A stretch of DNA of 64,000 bases from Polyangium fumosum (GTDB lineage: Bacteria; Myxococcota_A; Polyangia; Polyangiales; Polyangiaceae). A program made the translations under genes and the position numbers. The stretch lies in contig NZ_SSMQ01000005.1 in assembly GCF_005144585.1 (NCBI RefSeq), forward strand, positions 186,001 to 250,000. Direction: 5' to 3'. Positions within the stretch are counted from its first letter, which is position 1, and each line of letters starts with the position of its first letter. The notes under the pieces were generated by a model, which was not told the origin of the DNA, did not search any database, and worked only from the letters and a program-made list of their open reading frames with translations. This document shows positions 23,970 to 31,908 of the stretch, piece by piece.

Positions 23970-25535
23970 ATGCCTGCGGTTCGAGCCTCGACGATGTCCG
24001 CGCTGCTCCTTACCGCCGTATCGTGCGGGAAGCCGCCGACAACGGCGGGCCCGCGTACGCCGGCCTGGAACGAAGCTCCCGCCGCGCCGACCTCCGCGGA
24101 AGCGCCCGCTCCGGCGAAGCCCATTCCGGAGGCCGAGCGTCCGTACGGCCCGCTGTCGATCACGGCGAGGGTCGCGGAGACGCCATGGGCCGAGAGGAAA
24201 CGCGCGATGCGGCGGAATGAAGAGCGGCGCGTCGACCTCGCGGCCATGCGCGAAGACATTGCGGCACTCTCCACTGCCATCGACCTCTTTTTCATTCCGC
24301 GCACGCCCGATCGAAAAGAAGCGCTGGCGTTCGAGCAGCACCACTTCGGCTTGCTCCTGAAGCTCGCACCTTATGCGGTGGACAGCACCCACCACGCCCT
24401 CCTCTCGATCGGCGAGCGCGTAGGCTTCTGCGCGCGTCCGCCCGACGAGATGTGGCATTGCGATCCGTACTTCACCCCGCGGCCGGCCGCCGATCCGACG
24501 AGGGCGCCTTACGAGGTCAGCGTCGCGCCGTCGGGCATTGCAACCCTCACGATCCGCGACCTTTCAAATGCCTACGATCCTGCATGGGCGCGGCTCTCGA
24601 CCGACCTCACGCAAGGAACGCGCGCGAGCGGCATCGTGATCGACATGCGTGCGGCGTGGGGCCACGATCCTCGGCCGCTCCTCCCGTGGCTCGAAGGTCT
24701 CACGGGACGCTCGCCCCTCGCACCTCTCCGCGAGATCCGCCGCGCACCCGCGCTGACACGATACGTCGATGCCTATCGAGCGAAATATCGTGCTGAATCG
24801 CGGGATCCCGCTCCATGGCAGGCGCTCCTCGGAACACCCTCCACGACGAGCGCCTCGGCGCCCCCGCCGATCGCGGTGGTGGTCGGGCGGCATTGCGAAT
24901 CGGCGTGCGAGCTCGTCGCCCGCGTGCTCGAGACGTATGCGGGTGCGTCGGTCGTGGGCGGCGTGGGCAGGAGCGGCCGGCTCCACCACGACGAACCGGC
25001 GATGCTGACGCTCCCGCACTCGCGCATCGACGTGTATTTCCATGCGACCGAGTACCTGCTCTCCTCCGAGATCGAGGCGAAGACGGGCCCGACGCACGCC
25101 TGGCGCTCCCTCGGGGCCGATCCGGTCGATTTCGATGGAACGGCGTACGCGACCCGGGAAGTTGAGATGCGCATCAAGAACCCCGCCGGGTGGCCCACGC
25201 GTTGTGATGAATATCGCGGCTACCCGCAGAAGGAAGCGCTCCCCGAGCCATTCCGGAAGAAAATCCAGGGCGCGTTTTCCCTGAACGACCCGCGTTGCAG
25301 CGAGGGCTCGCTTTCGATCACCGGCACGACGGACCTCCCGGCCAGCGCGGTGCGCCGCTTCGTCGAGACCTGCCCGCCGCCGACGCCGATGCTCGGGAGC
25401 TACGTGCTAGGCCAATTCAACATGAGCTCCCCCGCGAAGGACCCGTTCGTCGTCGTGTCCAGGCTGGCGCAGAGCGACGTCGTGCAATCGATCCGGATCC
25501 AGTGCGCACGTCCTCCGGAGCCCGACGGAAGATGA
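23970..25535 (+). CDS. S41-peptidase-like lipoprotein
   Basis: ATG at 23970 gives MPAVRASTMSALLLTAVSC, a lipoprotein signal with lipobox TAVSC. The 521-residue product has a helical N-terminal region (MREDIAALSTAIDLFFIPRT) and a central segment like tail-specific proteases: a beta strand SGIVIDMRAAWGHDP, then GRHCESACELVARVLE and ASVVGGVGRSGRL, resembling the S41 serine-containing loop and following strand. The Ser of CESAC would be the nucleophile, but the surrounding motif is not canonical and I do not see the Lys. A C-terminal beta domain follows. Catalytic activity is uncertain; it could be a substrate-binding relative. Confidence 0.6.
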   Translation: MPAVRASTMSALLLTAVSCGKPPTTAGPRTPAWNEAPAAPTSAEAPAPAKPIPEAERPYGPLSITARVAETPWAERKRAMRRNEERRVDLAAMREDIAALSTAIDLFFIPRTPDRKEALAFEQHHFGLLLKLAPYAVDSTHHALLSIGERVGFCARPPDEMWHCDPYFTPRPAADPTRAPYEVSVAPSGIATLTIRDLSNAYDPAWARLSTDLTQGTRASGIVIDMRAAWGHDPRPLLPWLEGLTGRSPLAPLREIRRAPALTRYVDAYRAKYRAESRDPAPWQALLGTPSTTSASAPPPIAVVVGRHCESACELVARVLETYAGASVVGGVGRSGRLHHDEPAMLTLPHSRIDVYFHATEYLLSSEIEAKTGPTHAWRSLGADPVDFDGTAYATREVEMRIKNPAGWPTRCDEYRGYPQKEALPEPFRKKIQGAFSLNDPRCSEGSLSITGTTDLPASAVRRFVETCPPPTPMLGSYVLGQFNMSSPAKDPFVVVSRLAQSDVVQSIRIQCARPPEPDGR

Positions 25536-25577
25536 CTCCTCAGCGCGTGGCGCAGGAGAGGCTCGAATCGTTCACGT

Positions 25578-26282
25578 TTATTTGATTTTGTCACGCTCCT
25601 TGCACGCGTCCTCGTCGCCTTCCTGGCAGCCACGGTCATACAACTTGCGCGCCTTCTCCGGATCCCGCGCGACCCTGTCGCCCTCCGCGAACGCCTTCGC
25701 CGCCGTGTTGCAGCCTTGCGTCGCGCCTTGGGCGCAGGCGCTTTCGTAAAAACGAATCGCCGCCGGCCAATCCGCCGTGACATGGCGACCTTCCTCGTAG
25801 GCCATGGCCACGTGCAGGCACGCCGTGCTCACCTCGCCCTCGCAGGCTTTTTTGTAGAGCTCCATCGCGCGCCCGACATCACGGGGGACGCCCATTCCCT
25901 GGATGTACATCACCCCGAGGCCGTTGCAGCTCGGCGCATATCCGCCCTGGCATCCCTTTTCGAATGCCGCGAACGCGCGCTTGTTGTTGTCCCCCTCCTT
26001 GTCCTTCGGCGTCATCAGGGCGAGTCCGAGCGCATGACAGCTCGCAAGCTCGTTTTTCTGGCAGCCTGCCTCGTGCGCCGTGATCTCGCCGGCATCCTTG
26101 CCATTGCCGGCGCCGTGAATGAACACCATACGGCCCTTCTCCGACGCCGCTTCGGGCGCGGGCGGCGGAGGCGCGGGCAGCGGAGGCGCGGACGGTGAAG
26201 GCGCGGACGGCGGGGAAGGGTCCGCACCGCAGCCGATCTGCAGGGCAGCCGCGGAGAACAGGAGCAGGAAGCGCAGGGGCAC
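25578..26282 (-). CDS. Sel1-repeat lipoprotein
   Basis: A GTG start at 26282 opens a lipoprotein signal (PLRFLLLFSAAALQIGC). After a Pro-rich spacer, at least four Sel1-like repeats follow: AHEAGCQKNELASCHALGLA, FEKGCQGGYAPSCNGLGVMY, YKKACEGEVSTACLHVAMAY and YESACAQGATQGCNTAAKAF, plus a final partial one. Each repeat has two Cys, typical of secreted Sel1 proteins such as the Hcp/SLR group, where disulfides staple helix pairs. Such solenoids bind protein partners; the partner is unknown. Converges with the S41-like gene across 42 nt. Confidence 0.85.
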   Translation of the reverse strand: MPLRFLLLFSAAALQIGCGADPSPPSAPSPSAPPLPAPPPPAPEAASEKGRMVFIHGAGNGKDAGEITAHEAGCQKNELASCHALGLALMTPKDKEGDNNKRAFAAFEKGCQGGYAPSCNGLGVMYIQGMGVPRDVGRAMELYKKACEGEVSTACLHVAMAYEEGRHVTADWPAAIRFYESACAQGATQGCNTAAKAFAEGDRVARDPEKARKLYDRGCQEGDEDACKERDKIK

Positions 26283-26428
26283 AACCGTGAATCTACCAAC
26301 CCCCGGGTCGCGGGGAAAGAGGCGCCGGCAGGAATCGAGGCTTCACATTTTGGAGCAAACTTTCGCACACGTTGCCCTGATCCTCCCCCGACGGCCTCGC
26401 CGAGGGTCTGTCCGGCTGGCGGCTTCAA

Positions 26429-26569
26429 TCATTCGGGCACGACCTCGTAGCCCGGGGCATCGGCGCCCGTGACGTGCGGGGGTGGCTCGTCCGCGCAGCC
26501 CGCGCCCGCGACGAGGCTCCCGAGGAGCAGACCTCGACGGCGGGGACCATCTCCTGCTTGTGAAGTCAA
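26429..26569 (-). CDS. 46-residue putative Tat-type lipoprotein stub
   Basis: In the 398-bp gap before the zinc-ribbon gene, a minus-strand frame from TTG 26569 (GAGG 5 nt upstream) encodes 46 residues. It has PRRRGLLLGSLVAGAGC, a twin-arginine-like, hydrophobic, lipobox-ended signal, then only 21 mature residues (ADEPPPHVTGADAPGYEVVPE). It resembles the N-terminus of a larger Tat-exported lipoprotein whose body is missing, so it may be a remnant, or a genuinely tiny lipoprotein. The rest of the gap (26283-26428 and 26570-26680) shows nothing else recognisable. Confidence 0.45.
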   Translation of the reverse strand: MTSQAGDGPRRRGLLLGSLVAGAGCADEPPPHVTGADAPGYEVVPE

Positions 26570-26680
26570 GGCATCCTCGGTACGCTCTTCCGCGCTCCGC
26601 GCCGCATGGATGGCGCGGGGAGGGCGACGCAAGCCGGTGCTTGCGCGCTTTTTCGCGAATCCCCCGAGGGAGGTTGGTGC

Positions 26681-27268
26681 GTGTTCTGTCCGACCTGTGG
26701 TACGCCGAACGTCGATGGCGCGCCCACGTGCATCAAGTGCGGCAATCACCTTCAGGGAGCAGCTCCGCCCCCGGGGTGGGGCGCGCCGCAAGGGTATCCG
26801 GGCATGCAGCAAGGGTATCCGGGCCCGCAGCAACAAGGATGGGGCGCCCCTCCGCAGCAGCAGGGATGGGGGCCGCCTCCGCAAGGGTTCGGGAACTACC
26901 CGGCCCCCGCGCAGTTTGGCCTGGTGCCCGCGGCGTACAACGGGATGGCCGGCCCGAAGGGCACGACGCGGGATCCCGTGATGGTCCTCGTGTTCAGCTT
27001 CTTTTGCTTCTACGGCGTCTACGTCGCGTGGGCCATGCTGAGCGAGCTGCAGGCCTACACGCAGGACGACAACTTCAAGCCGTGGAAGATCTTCATTCCG
27101 ATCTACAACCTCTTTTTCTGGCACAGCGAGGTGCCGGAGCAGGTCAGCAAAGCCAAACGAATGGCAGGCTGCCCGAACCCGTACGCGAACGGGTTTTACG
27201 AGCACGCCAACGTGGCGCTCTACTCCCTCGCCAAGGACCTGAACGAGGTCTGGAAGTGCAGCCCCTAG
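26681..27268 (+). CDS. Zinc-ribbon, DUF4234-like membrane protein
   Basis: GTG at 26681 is chosen over an upstream in-frame start because GGGAGG lies 7 nt before it and the protein then opens directly with the zinc ribbon (CPTCGTPN, CIKCGNHL). A Gly/Pro/Gln-rich stretch (GYPGMQQGYPGPQQQGWGAP and similar) forms a disordered linker to about residue 85. The C-terminal half has two hydrophobic segments around FSFFCFYGVYVAWAML and KIFIPIYNLFFW, matching the small-membrane DUF4234 type. Length 195 residues. Zinc ribbon plus membrane domain proteins are frequent in Polyangiales, with unknown function. Confidence 0.75.
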   Translation: MFCPTCGTPNVDGAPTCIKCGNHLQGAAPPPGWGAPQGYPGMQQGYPGPQQQGWGAPPQQQGWGPPPQGFGNYPAPAQFGLVPAAYNGMAGPKGTTRDPVMVLVFSFFCFYGVYVAWAMLSELQAYTQDDNFKPWKIFIPIYNLFFWHSEVPEQVSKAKRMAGCPNPYANGFYEHANVALYSLAKDLNEVWKCSP

Positions 27269-27280
27269 CGCGCCGCTCCA

Positions 27281-27304
27281 CGCCGCGCGCGATTTTGCGC
27301 GGCG
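27281..27304 (+). terminator. GC-rich hairpin after zinc-ribbon gene
   Basis: CGCCGCGC (27281-27288) pairs with GCGCGGCG (27297-27304) across the loop GCGATTTT, 13 nt after the stop codon. No T tract follows, so it may terminate only with Rho or protect the 3' end. Confidence 0.4.
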
Positions 27305-27340
27305 CTTGCATCGACGGTCGATCCGCGCGAAGACGCGCCC

Positions 27341-27964
27341 ATGTTGACGATTTACGGATGCAAGGGGTGCGGCTCGGTGGTGGTCGAGGCCGCGTGTGAG
27401 CTCCTCGGTGAAACCTACGAGCGCCGGGAGGTCGAGCCCTGGACACCCGGCCCTGCGCTCGACGCGCTGCGCGCGCTGAACCCCCTCGCGCAGGTGCCTA
27501 CGGTCGTGCTCCCGGACGGCCAGGTCCTCACCGAGAGCGCGGCCATCCTCCTCTGGCTCCTCGAACGCCACCCGCAGACGCCCCTCGCCCCGCCGCCCGG
27601 CGACCCGAAAAGGCCGGCATTTTTGCGCTGGCTCGTCTATTTCGTGTCCAGCATCTATCCGATGTACACCGTCGGCGATTTCCCCGCGCGGTGGGTGAAG
27701 GACGAGGGCGCGCAAACCGAGCTCAAGGCGGCGACCGTGCAGCGGACGCTCGATTGCTGGCGCTCGCTGGAGCAGGGGATCTCGCCCGGAACCTATTTGC
27801 TGGGGGAATCCATGACGATCCTCGACGTCTACGCGGCGATGATCTCCCGCTGGCGCCCCGGGCGCGAGAAGATCCGCGACGTCGCGCCGCGCTGCATCGC
27901 CGCGGCGGAGCGGGCCGAGGCGCACCCGGTCGTGGCGCGTGTCTTCACGCAGTTTCCGGTATGA
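27341..27964 (+). CDS. Glutathione S-transferase family protein
   Basis: A 207-residue protein with a thioredoxin-like N-terminal domain (MLTIYGCKGCGSVVVEAACE, then NPLAQVPTVVLPDG and LTESAAILLWL) and an all-helical C-terminal domain ending GTYLLGESMTILDVYAAMIS. The ESA triplet that binds the glutathione gamma-Glu is present, as is the N-capping/hydrophobic staple region near the C-terminus. The N-terminal catalytic position is Cys/Gly-rich (GCKGCGS), suggesting a Ser- or Cys-type GST rather than Tyr-type. Substrate unknown. A single gene with no evident operon partner. Confidence 0.9.
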   Translation: MLTIYGCKGCGSVVVEAACELLGETYERREVEPWTPGPALDALRALNPLAQVPTVVLPDGQVLTESAAILLWLLERHPQTPLAPPPGDPKRPAFLRWLVYFVSSIYPMYTVGDFPARWVKDEGAQTELKAATVQRTLDCWRSLEQGISPGTYLLGESMTILDVYAAMISRWRPGREKIRDVAPRCIAAAERAEAHPVVARVFTQFPV

Positions 27965-28021
27965 GCGGGTAGAGCCTTGCCGCCGCCGACGCCGGGCCCC
28001 ACGCGATATGCGGAGGCTCCC

Positions 28022-28315
28022 ATGCCCGAGAAAAAGACCATCGAGCGAGCCCGGCGGGATCAGCGCGAGGGCAAAGCACCCACCACGCAGGCCGGCGAGT
28101 TTGTCCGCGAGGAGATCGAGCACGTCAAGGAGGGCAAACACGGGGTGAAAAACCCCCGGCAGGCCATTGCGATCGCCCTCTCCAAAGCGCGCCGCGCCGG
28201 CGTGGCCGTGCCGCCGCCCGCCCCCGGCAAAGCCAAGGAGCGAACGCGGCGGCAAGCGAAACGTGACCTCGAAAAAGGGAAACAAGAAGGCCCGCTCCGC
28301 AAGAAGGCGGCCTGA
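28022..28315 (+). CDS. DUF6496-like small basic protein
   Basis: ATG at 28022 gives a 97-residue, Lys/Arg/Glu-rich protein: EFVREEIEHVKEGKHGVKNP followed by RQAIAIALSKARRAGV. The pattern (GKHGxxxxxQAIAIALSKAR) is typical of the small DUF6496 proteins that bacteria encode as probable DNA- or stress-associated factors. The C-terminal third is strongly basic (AKERTRRQAKRDLEKGKQEG). Cytoplasmic. Convergent with the next membrane protein gene across 3 nt. Annotation rests on pattern only. Confidence 0.7.
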   Translation: MPEKKTIERARRDQREGKAPTTQAGEFVREEIEHVKEGKHGVKNPRQAIAIALSKARRAGVAVPPPAPGKAKERTRRQAKRDLEKGKQEGPLRKKAA

Positions 28316-28318
28316 CGA

Positions 28319-28729
28319 TCACGCGATCGCCGCCCGGCCCTCCGCTCCCCGCGCGCCTGCGCCGATCCGCGCGCTCCGGAGCACGCCCACGGACACCACC
28401 AACGCGACCAGGGTCAAGAGCAGCCCGCCCAACGTCCCGGGTCGCCCGGCCTCCTTCAGGCCCGTGAGCAAGATGCGCGTGACGTCCGCGTCCGGCGCGC
28501 GCGCCGGATCTTCGAGGAAGGACAGCACGGCGCCGACGTTCGTCCACACACCGACGATCGTGGCGATCACCGTCGTCGCGGAGAGGGCCGCGGTGAACGC
28601 GAGTTTGCCGCGGTCGGGGGCCGCCGCATATCGCACGGCCGCGCCGAGGGCCGCACAGCCGGCCGCGAGAACCATCCACATCCCGAATCCACCCTCGCAC
28701 ATGAACTGAACCAGGCTGAAACCACTCAT
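28319..28729 (-). CDS. Three-helix inner-membrane protein, MotA/TolQ-like size
   Basis: ATG at 28729 is favoured because GAGGAG lies 7 nt upstream; another in-frame ATG at 28750 has no such site. The 136-residue protein has about three hydrophobic helices (FGMWMVLAAGCAALGAAVRY, AFTAALSATTVIATIVGVW, TLGGLLLTLVALVVSVGVLR) and short loops. Architecture recalls the small MotA/TolQ/ExbB proton-channel family, but I do not see the signature Thr or charged residues. A membrane protein of unknown function. Confidence 0.55.
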   Translation of the reverse strand: MSGFSLVQFMCEGGFGMWMVLAAGCAALGAAVRYAAAPDRGKLAFTAALSATTVIATIVGVWTNVGAVLSFLEDPARAPDADVTRILLTGLKEAGRPGTLGGLLLTLVALVVSVGVLRSARIGAGARGAEGRAAIA

Positions 28730-28866
28730 GGCTCGCTCCTCTCGTTTCATTCCGGACAGCTTCTTCGCCGTCCTTTCATGAGCAGAGAACCCGCGCCCCC
28801 GGCAGGCGTGACAGGGCGTGGTCGATTTTTTTTCGAGGCGTCGGGACGTGGTACGATGCGGACACG

Positions 28867-29328
28867 ATGCCGGGGGGTGAGGCGATGACGGGCAACGAGC
28901 AAACGTTCACCATGGCCGTGGAGAACCCCAGGAAGACGGCCATCGCCTTCTCGCTGACCATCGATCCGCTCGAACACATCACGGGCGACGTGGCGGGGCT
29001 CGTCGCGAATTTCGTCTTCGAGTTGCTCGGGATGTTTTTCGCACGGTCGATCGCCTCGAAGGCCAACATGGCCGTCATCGAGATGGTCACCGACGTGATG
29101 GAGCATGACGGGGACCGCCAAGGCCCGCTCGGCGTGCGCGTCCGGATCGAAGGCGACACGCTCGAGATCACCATCGCGGGCCCGGACGTCTCCACGCGCT
29201 TCGAGCGGATCGCGAACGCCGAGGACCCGCGCAAAATGCTGGCCGATACCGTGTACAAACAACGCGTCGGCAAGGCGGAAGAGGGCCTCGGGCTGATGCG
29301 TCTTATCAAGGCCTCGAAAAAGGGGTAG
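28867..29328 (+). CDS. Degenerate GHKL (HATPase)-like small protein
   Basis: A 153-residue cytoplasmic protein. It has a strand/helix lead (LVANFVFELLGMFFARSIAS), a helix where an N-box would be (AVIEMVTDVMEHDGDRQ), a beta pair (GVRVRIEGDTLEITIAG) and a near-C-terminal EEGLGLMRLI resembling the G2 box. The N-box Asn is replaced, so ATP binding is doubtful. Similar small GHKL-like proteins act as partners of STAS or anti-sigma systems; two full-length STAS genes lie in this window. Start at 28867, or possibly ATG 28885. The family call is tentative. Confidence 0.4.
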   Translation: MPGGEAMTGNEQTFTMAVENPRKTAIAFSLTIDPLEHITGDVAGLVANFVFELLGMFFARSIASKANMAVIEMVTDVMEHDGDRQGPLGVRVRIEGDTLEITIAGPDVSTRFERIANAEDPRKMLADTVYKQRVGKAEEGLGLMRLIKASKKG

Positions 29329-29337
29329 CCTCGAATC

Positions 29338-29700
29338 ATGTCGATCGATCCGGCCCGTCTCGCACGCATCCGGGCGCGTCTCGTCGCCGCGGCGGCCATC
29401 ACCACGACGGCGGCCGGCTGCGCGAAGCCGATCATCAACGATCGGATGAGCGGCCCGCCCGAGGAGACGATCAACGAGCCGCCCCGCGAGGAGCAACACC
29501 CGATCAACGATCGGATGAAGGAGCCCCCCGCGGCCCCGACGGCGGACCCCACGCAGCCGCAGCCCGACGCGACGACGCCCCCCGGCCAGAGCCCCATCGC
29601 GCCCCATCACGTCAACACGCCGAAACCCGCGGACGGCGGCGCCAAGTTCAATCCGCCGGATCCCGGCCAGACGATCAACACGGCGCCCGACCAGCGCTGA
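29338..29700 (+). CDS. Small proline-rich lipoprotein with repeated INDRM motif
   Basis: A 120-residue protein with a signal peptide and lipobox (ITTTAAGC at about residue 21-28). The mature chain is low-complexity and Pro-rich. It contains PIINDRMSGPPEETINEP and, 20 residues on, PINDRMKEPP, a two-copy repeat, then PTADPTQPQPDATTP and a tail ending QTINTAPDQR. It lies 9 nt after the GHKL-like gene and 21 nt before the ferritin-like gene, so all three may be one transcript. Probably a disordered outer-membrane-associated spacer lipoprotein; function unknown. Confidence 0.6.
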   Translation: MSIDPARLARIRARLVAAAAITTTAAGCAKPIINDRMSGPPEETINEPPREEQHPINDRMKEPPAAPTADPTQPQPDATTPPGQSPIAPHHVNTPKPADGGAKFNPPDPGQTINTAPDQR

Positions 29701-29721
29701 CCCCAAAAACCCCGGGCCCCC

Positions 29722-30540
29722 ATGCGAACGCCGGTTCCTCTCGGCACCACGGTGCGCCTCTTCGGCACGCTCCACCGTCGCATGCTGGATCGTGGCTACG
29801 AGGTGCCGCCCTGGGATCGTTTGAGGGCCGACGATCTCGACGCCGAGGACGTGGAAATCGCCCGGAGCGCGTGGGCCGCGCGGACGGTCGCCGAGTACCG
29901 ATCGATGATCGTGTTCGGTGAGCTCATCGCGCGGTTCGGGGAGGTGGGCCTGCCCCTCGAAGTGACGACCGCCGCGTCGCGCCTGCTCTCCGACGAGGCC
30001 CGGCACACCGAGCTCTGCGCGCGCGTGGCCGACGCGCTCGGCGGGCACGACGGCGTTGCTTTGAAGCCCAACGATCTCCGCTTGCACCGCAACGACCTGC
30101 CCGCCCACCTCTTCGTGGCGCGCTGGACGACGTCGATGTTCTGCGTCGGCGAGTCGGCCTCGGTCGCCATTCTGCGGGTCCTCCTGGCCCACGCGAAAAA
30201 CCCCTGCATCGAGGCGGTGCTCCGGATCCTGCTCCGCGACGAGATTCTGCACGATCGCTTTGGCTGGGCGCTCGCGCGCCTCGTGCTGCCGCGGCTCACG
30301 GACGACGAGCAGGAATGGCTGGCCGCCGACCTCGCGCACACGTTCGCCCACTACGATCGCGCGCACGGCGCCTCCGATTCGGATACGGGGGACGCGGTTC
30401 TCCGCGGGGACCTCGGCCTCGCGCCCGCGCGCGCCCGCAGCGACGCTTTCCACCACCGAATCGACACGGTGATCCTCCCGTCGCTCGCGGGCCTCGGCGT
30501 ACCCGCCTACGAGGCCTGGATGCTGCGGTCCGAGGTCTGA
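29722..30540 (+). CDS. Ferritin-like diiron-type protein
   Basis: A 272-residue largely helical protein with ferritin-superfamily metal-ligand patterns: AEYRSMIVFGELIARF, SDEARHTELCARVADA (ExxRH), ESASVAIL and DEILHDRFGWALA (ExxLH). Two E-x-x-H sites on antiparallel helices are what diiron oxygenases or ferritin-like proteins use. Extra length compared with bacterioferritin places it with the ferritin-like oxygenase/reductase group rather than with storage proteins. Possibly cotranscribed with the two genes upstream. Substrate unknown. It converges with the PAS-STAS gene, with 1 nt between the stops. Confidence 0.75.
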   Translation: MRTPVPLGTTVRLFGTLHRRMLDRGYEVPPWDRLRADDLDAEDVEIARSAWAARTVAEYRSMIVFGELIARFGEVGLPLEVTTAASRLLSDEARHTELCARVADALGGHDGVALKPNDLRLHRNDLPAHLFVARWTTSMFCVGESASVAILRVLLAHAKNPCIEAVLRILLRDEILHDRFGWALARLVLPRLTDDEQEWLAADLAHTFAHYDRAHGASDSDTGDAVLRGDLGLAPARARSDAFHHRIDTVILPSLAGLGVPAYEAWMLRSEV

Positions 30541-30541
30541 G

Positions 30542-31696
30542 TCACTTTCCGCGCATGCAAATCTTGATGGCGTCGCGGAGGTTCGAGACCGTCCGCGCGC
30601 CGGCGAACCCTGCGCCGAGCGAGATCAAGGTCTGCGCCACGGCCGGCCGAATGCCCGTTACGATGCTCTGCGCGCCGAGGAGCTGGATCGAGCGAATGAT
30701 CCGCACCACGTGGTCGGCCGTCGCCTCGTCGACGCTCTCCACGCCGGTCAGATCGAGGATCGCGTAGGTCGCCGCGTGCGCCACGACGGCGGAGAGCATA
30801 CGCGCGGTAATCTCGGACGCGCGCGCCTCGTCGAGCGTCCCCACGACGGGGAGCGCGAGCACGCCGTCCCATACCTGGATGATCGGCGCCGACATCGCGT
30901 GAATGGCCGAGCGTTGCGCCTCGATGATCGCGAGCTTCTCTTGCAGCTCGAGCTCGCGCCGCTTGAAATCGTCGATGTCCTGGAAGGCCCCGACCAGCCG
31001 GATCACCTTTCCGTCCTCGAACACCGGATGCCCCGAGGCGCGCACCCACAGGCGTCTTCCCGTGGCTGTGAGGATTTGCAGTTCGAGGTCGTACGCCTCT
31101 CCCCGCATGCAGCCCTCGACTGCGGCTGAAATGACGGGGATCGCCTCGGGCGTGTAGAAATGGATGGCCGTCTCGATGACCGGCCGAAACCCCGCCGGCA
31201 CCTCGTGGATGCGGTACGTCTCCTCGGTCCAGTAAAGGTCTCCGGTCCGGTTGTCGACCTCCCAGCCGCCGACCCGGGCCGTCGCCTGCATCTTTTGAAG
31301 CACCTCCTCGCGCCGTCGGGCCGCGTCCGTGCTCTCCTGCGCGTATACCTCGCGCCCGATCACGTAGATTGCTTTGTCCTCGGTCACGCGCCGGAGCGAA
31401 AGAGTGACCGCCCGGGCGCCGAGGTCGCGATGCAGCAGCCGTTTCGTGATCCGGAGCGTCGCGTCGCCCTCCCCGTCACCCTCGAAAAAGGCACGCACCT
31501 CGGCTGCGTCGTCGGGGTGCACGAGCATCGAGAACGACTGCCCGAGGAGCGCCTCCTTCACGTATCCGAGCACGTCGCGGAATGCCCGGTTCGCCTGCAC
31601 GAAGCGTCCCCCCCGATCCAGCACAGCGAGCAAGTCGCCGGAGGTCTGGAAGAAGCGCTCATAAGAGAGCGCGCGTACGTCTAGGACGGTTTCCAT
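30542..31696 (-). CDS. PAS-PAS-STAS regulator (RsbR-like)
   Basis: A 384-residue cytoplasmic protein. PAS 1 covers about 13-120 (FFQTSGDLLAVLDRGGRFVQ, FRDVLGYVKEALLG) and PAS 2 about 140-250 (VGGWEVDNRTGDLYWTEETY). A coiled-coil hinge (KLAIIEAQRSAIHAM) leads to the STAS domain at about 265-380 (YAILDLTGVESVDEATADHV, IVTGIRPAVAQTLISLGAGF). The conserved phospho-Ser/Thr region of RsbR-type STAS proteins is around LDLTGVE. Such proteins integrate small-molecule or redox signals in stressosome-like complexes. Same STAS type as the end of the giant hybrid kinase and as the relic near 0.9 kb. Confidence 0.9.
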   Translation of the reverse strand: METVLDVRALSYERFFQTSGDLLAVLDRGGRFVQANRAFRDVLGYVKEALLGQSFSMLVHPDDAAEVRAFFEGDGEGDATLRITKRLLHRDLGARAVTLSLRRVTEDKAIYVIGREVYAQESTDAARRREEVLQKMQATARVGGWEVDNRTGDLYWTEETYRIHEVPAGFRPVIETAIHFYTPEAIPVISAAVEGCMRGEAYDLELQILTATGRRLWVRASGHPVFEDGKVIRLVGAFQDIDDFKRRELELQEKLAIIEAQRSAIHAMSAPIIQVWDGVLALPVVGTLDEARASEITARMLSAVVAHAATYAILDLTGVESVDEATADHVVRIIRSIQLLGAQSIVTGIRPAVAQTLISLGAGFAGARTVSNLRDAIKICMRGK

Positions 31697-31908
31697 GCGT
31701 CGATGGACATTGCGCCGACGGGAGAACCCTTGTCAATCGAGGCGTATCGAAGCCGGCCTAGATGTGCGCTGCGCGTCGCACGCAAGTCCGCCAGCCGTTT
31801 GACGCACGCGAAAACGGGAAGCGCGCTCTCAGAGAATGGCGCTTGTGTCGCGCACAGAAACGGAGTTATGTGGAAAACTCGGGGCATACGTTCCTAAAGG
31901 AGGCCCAT

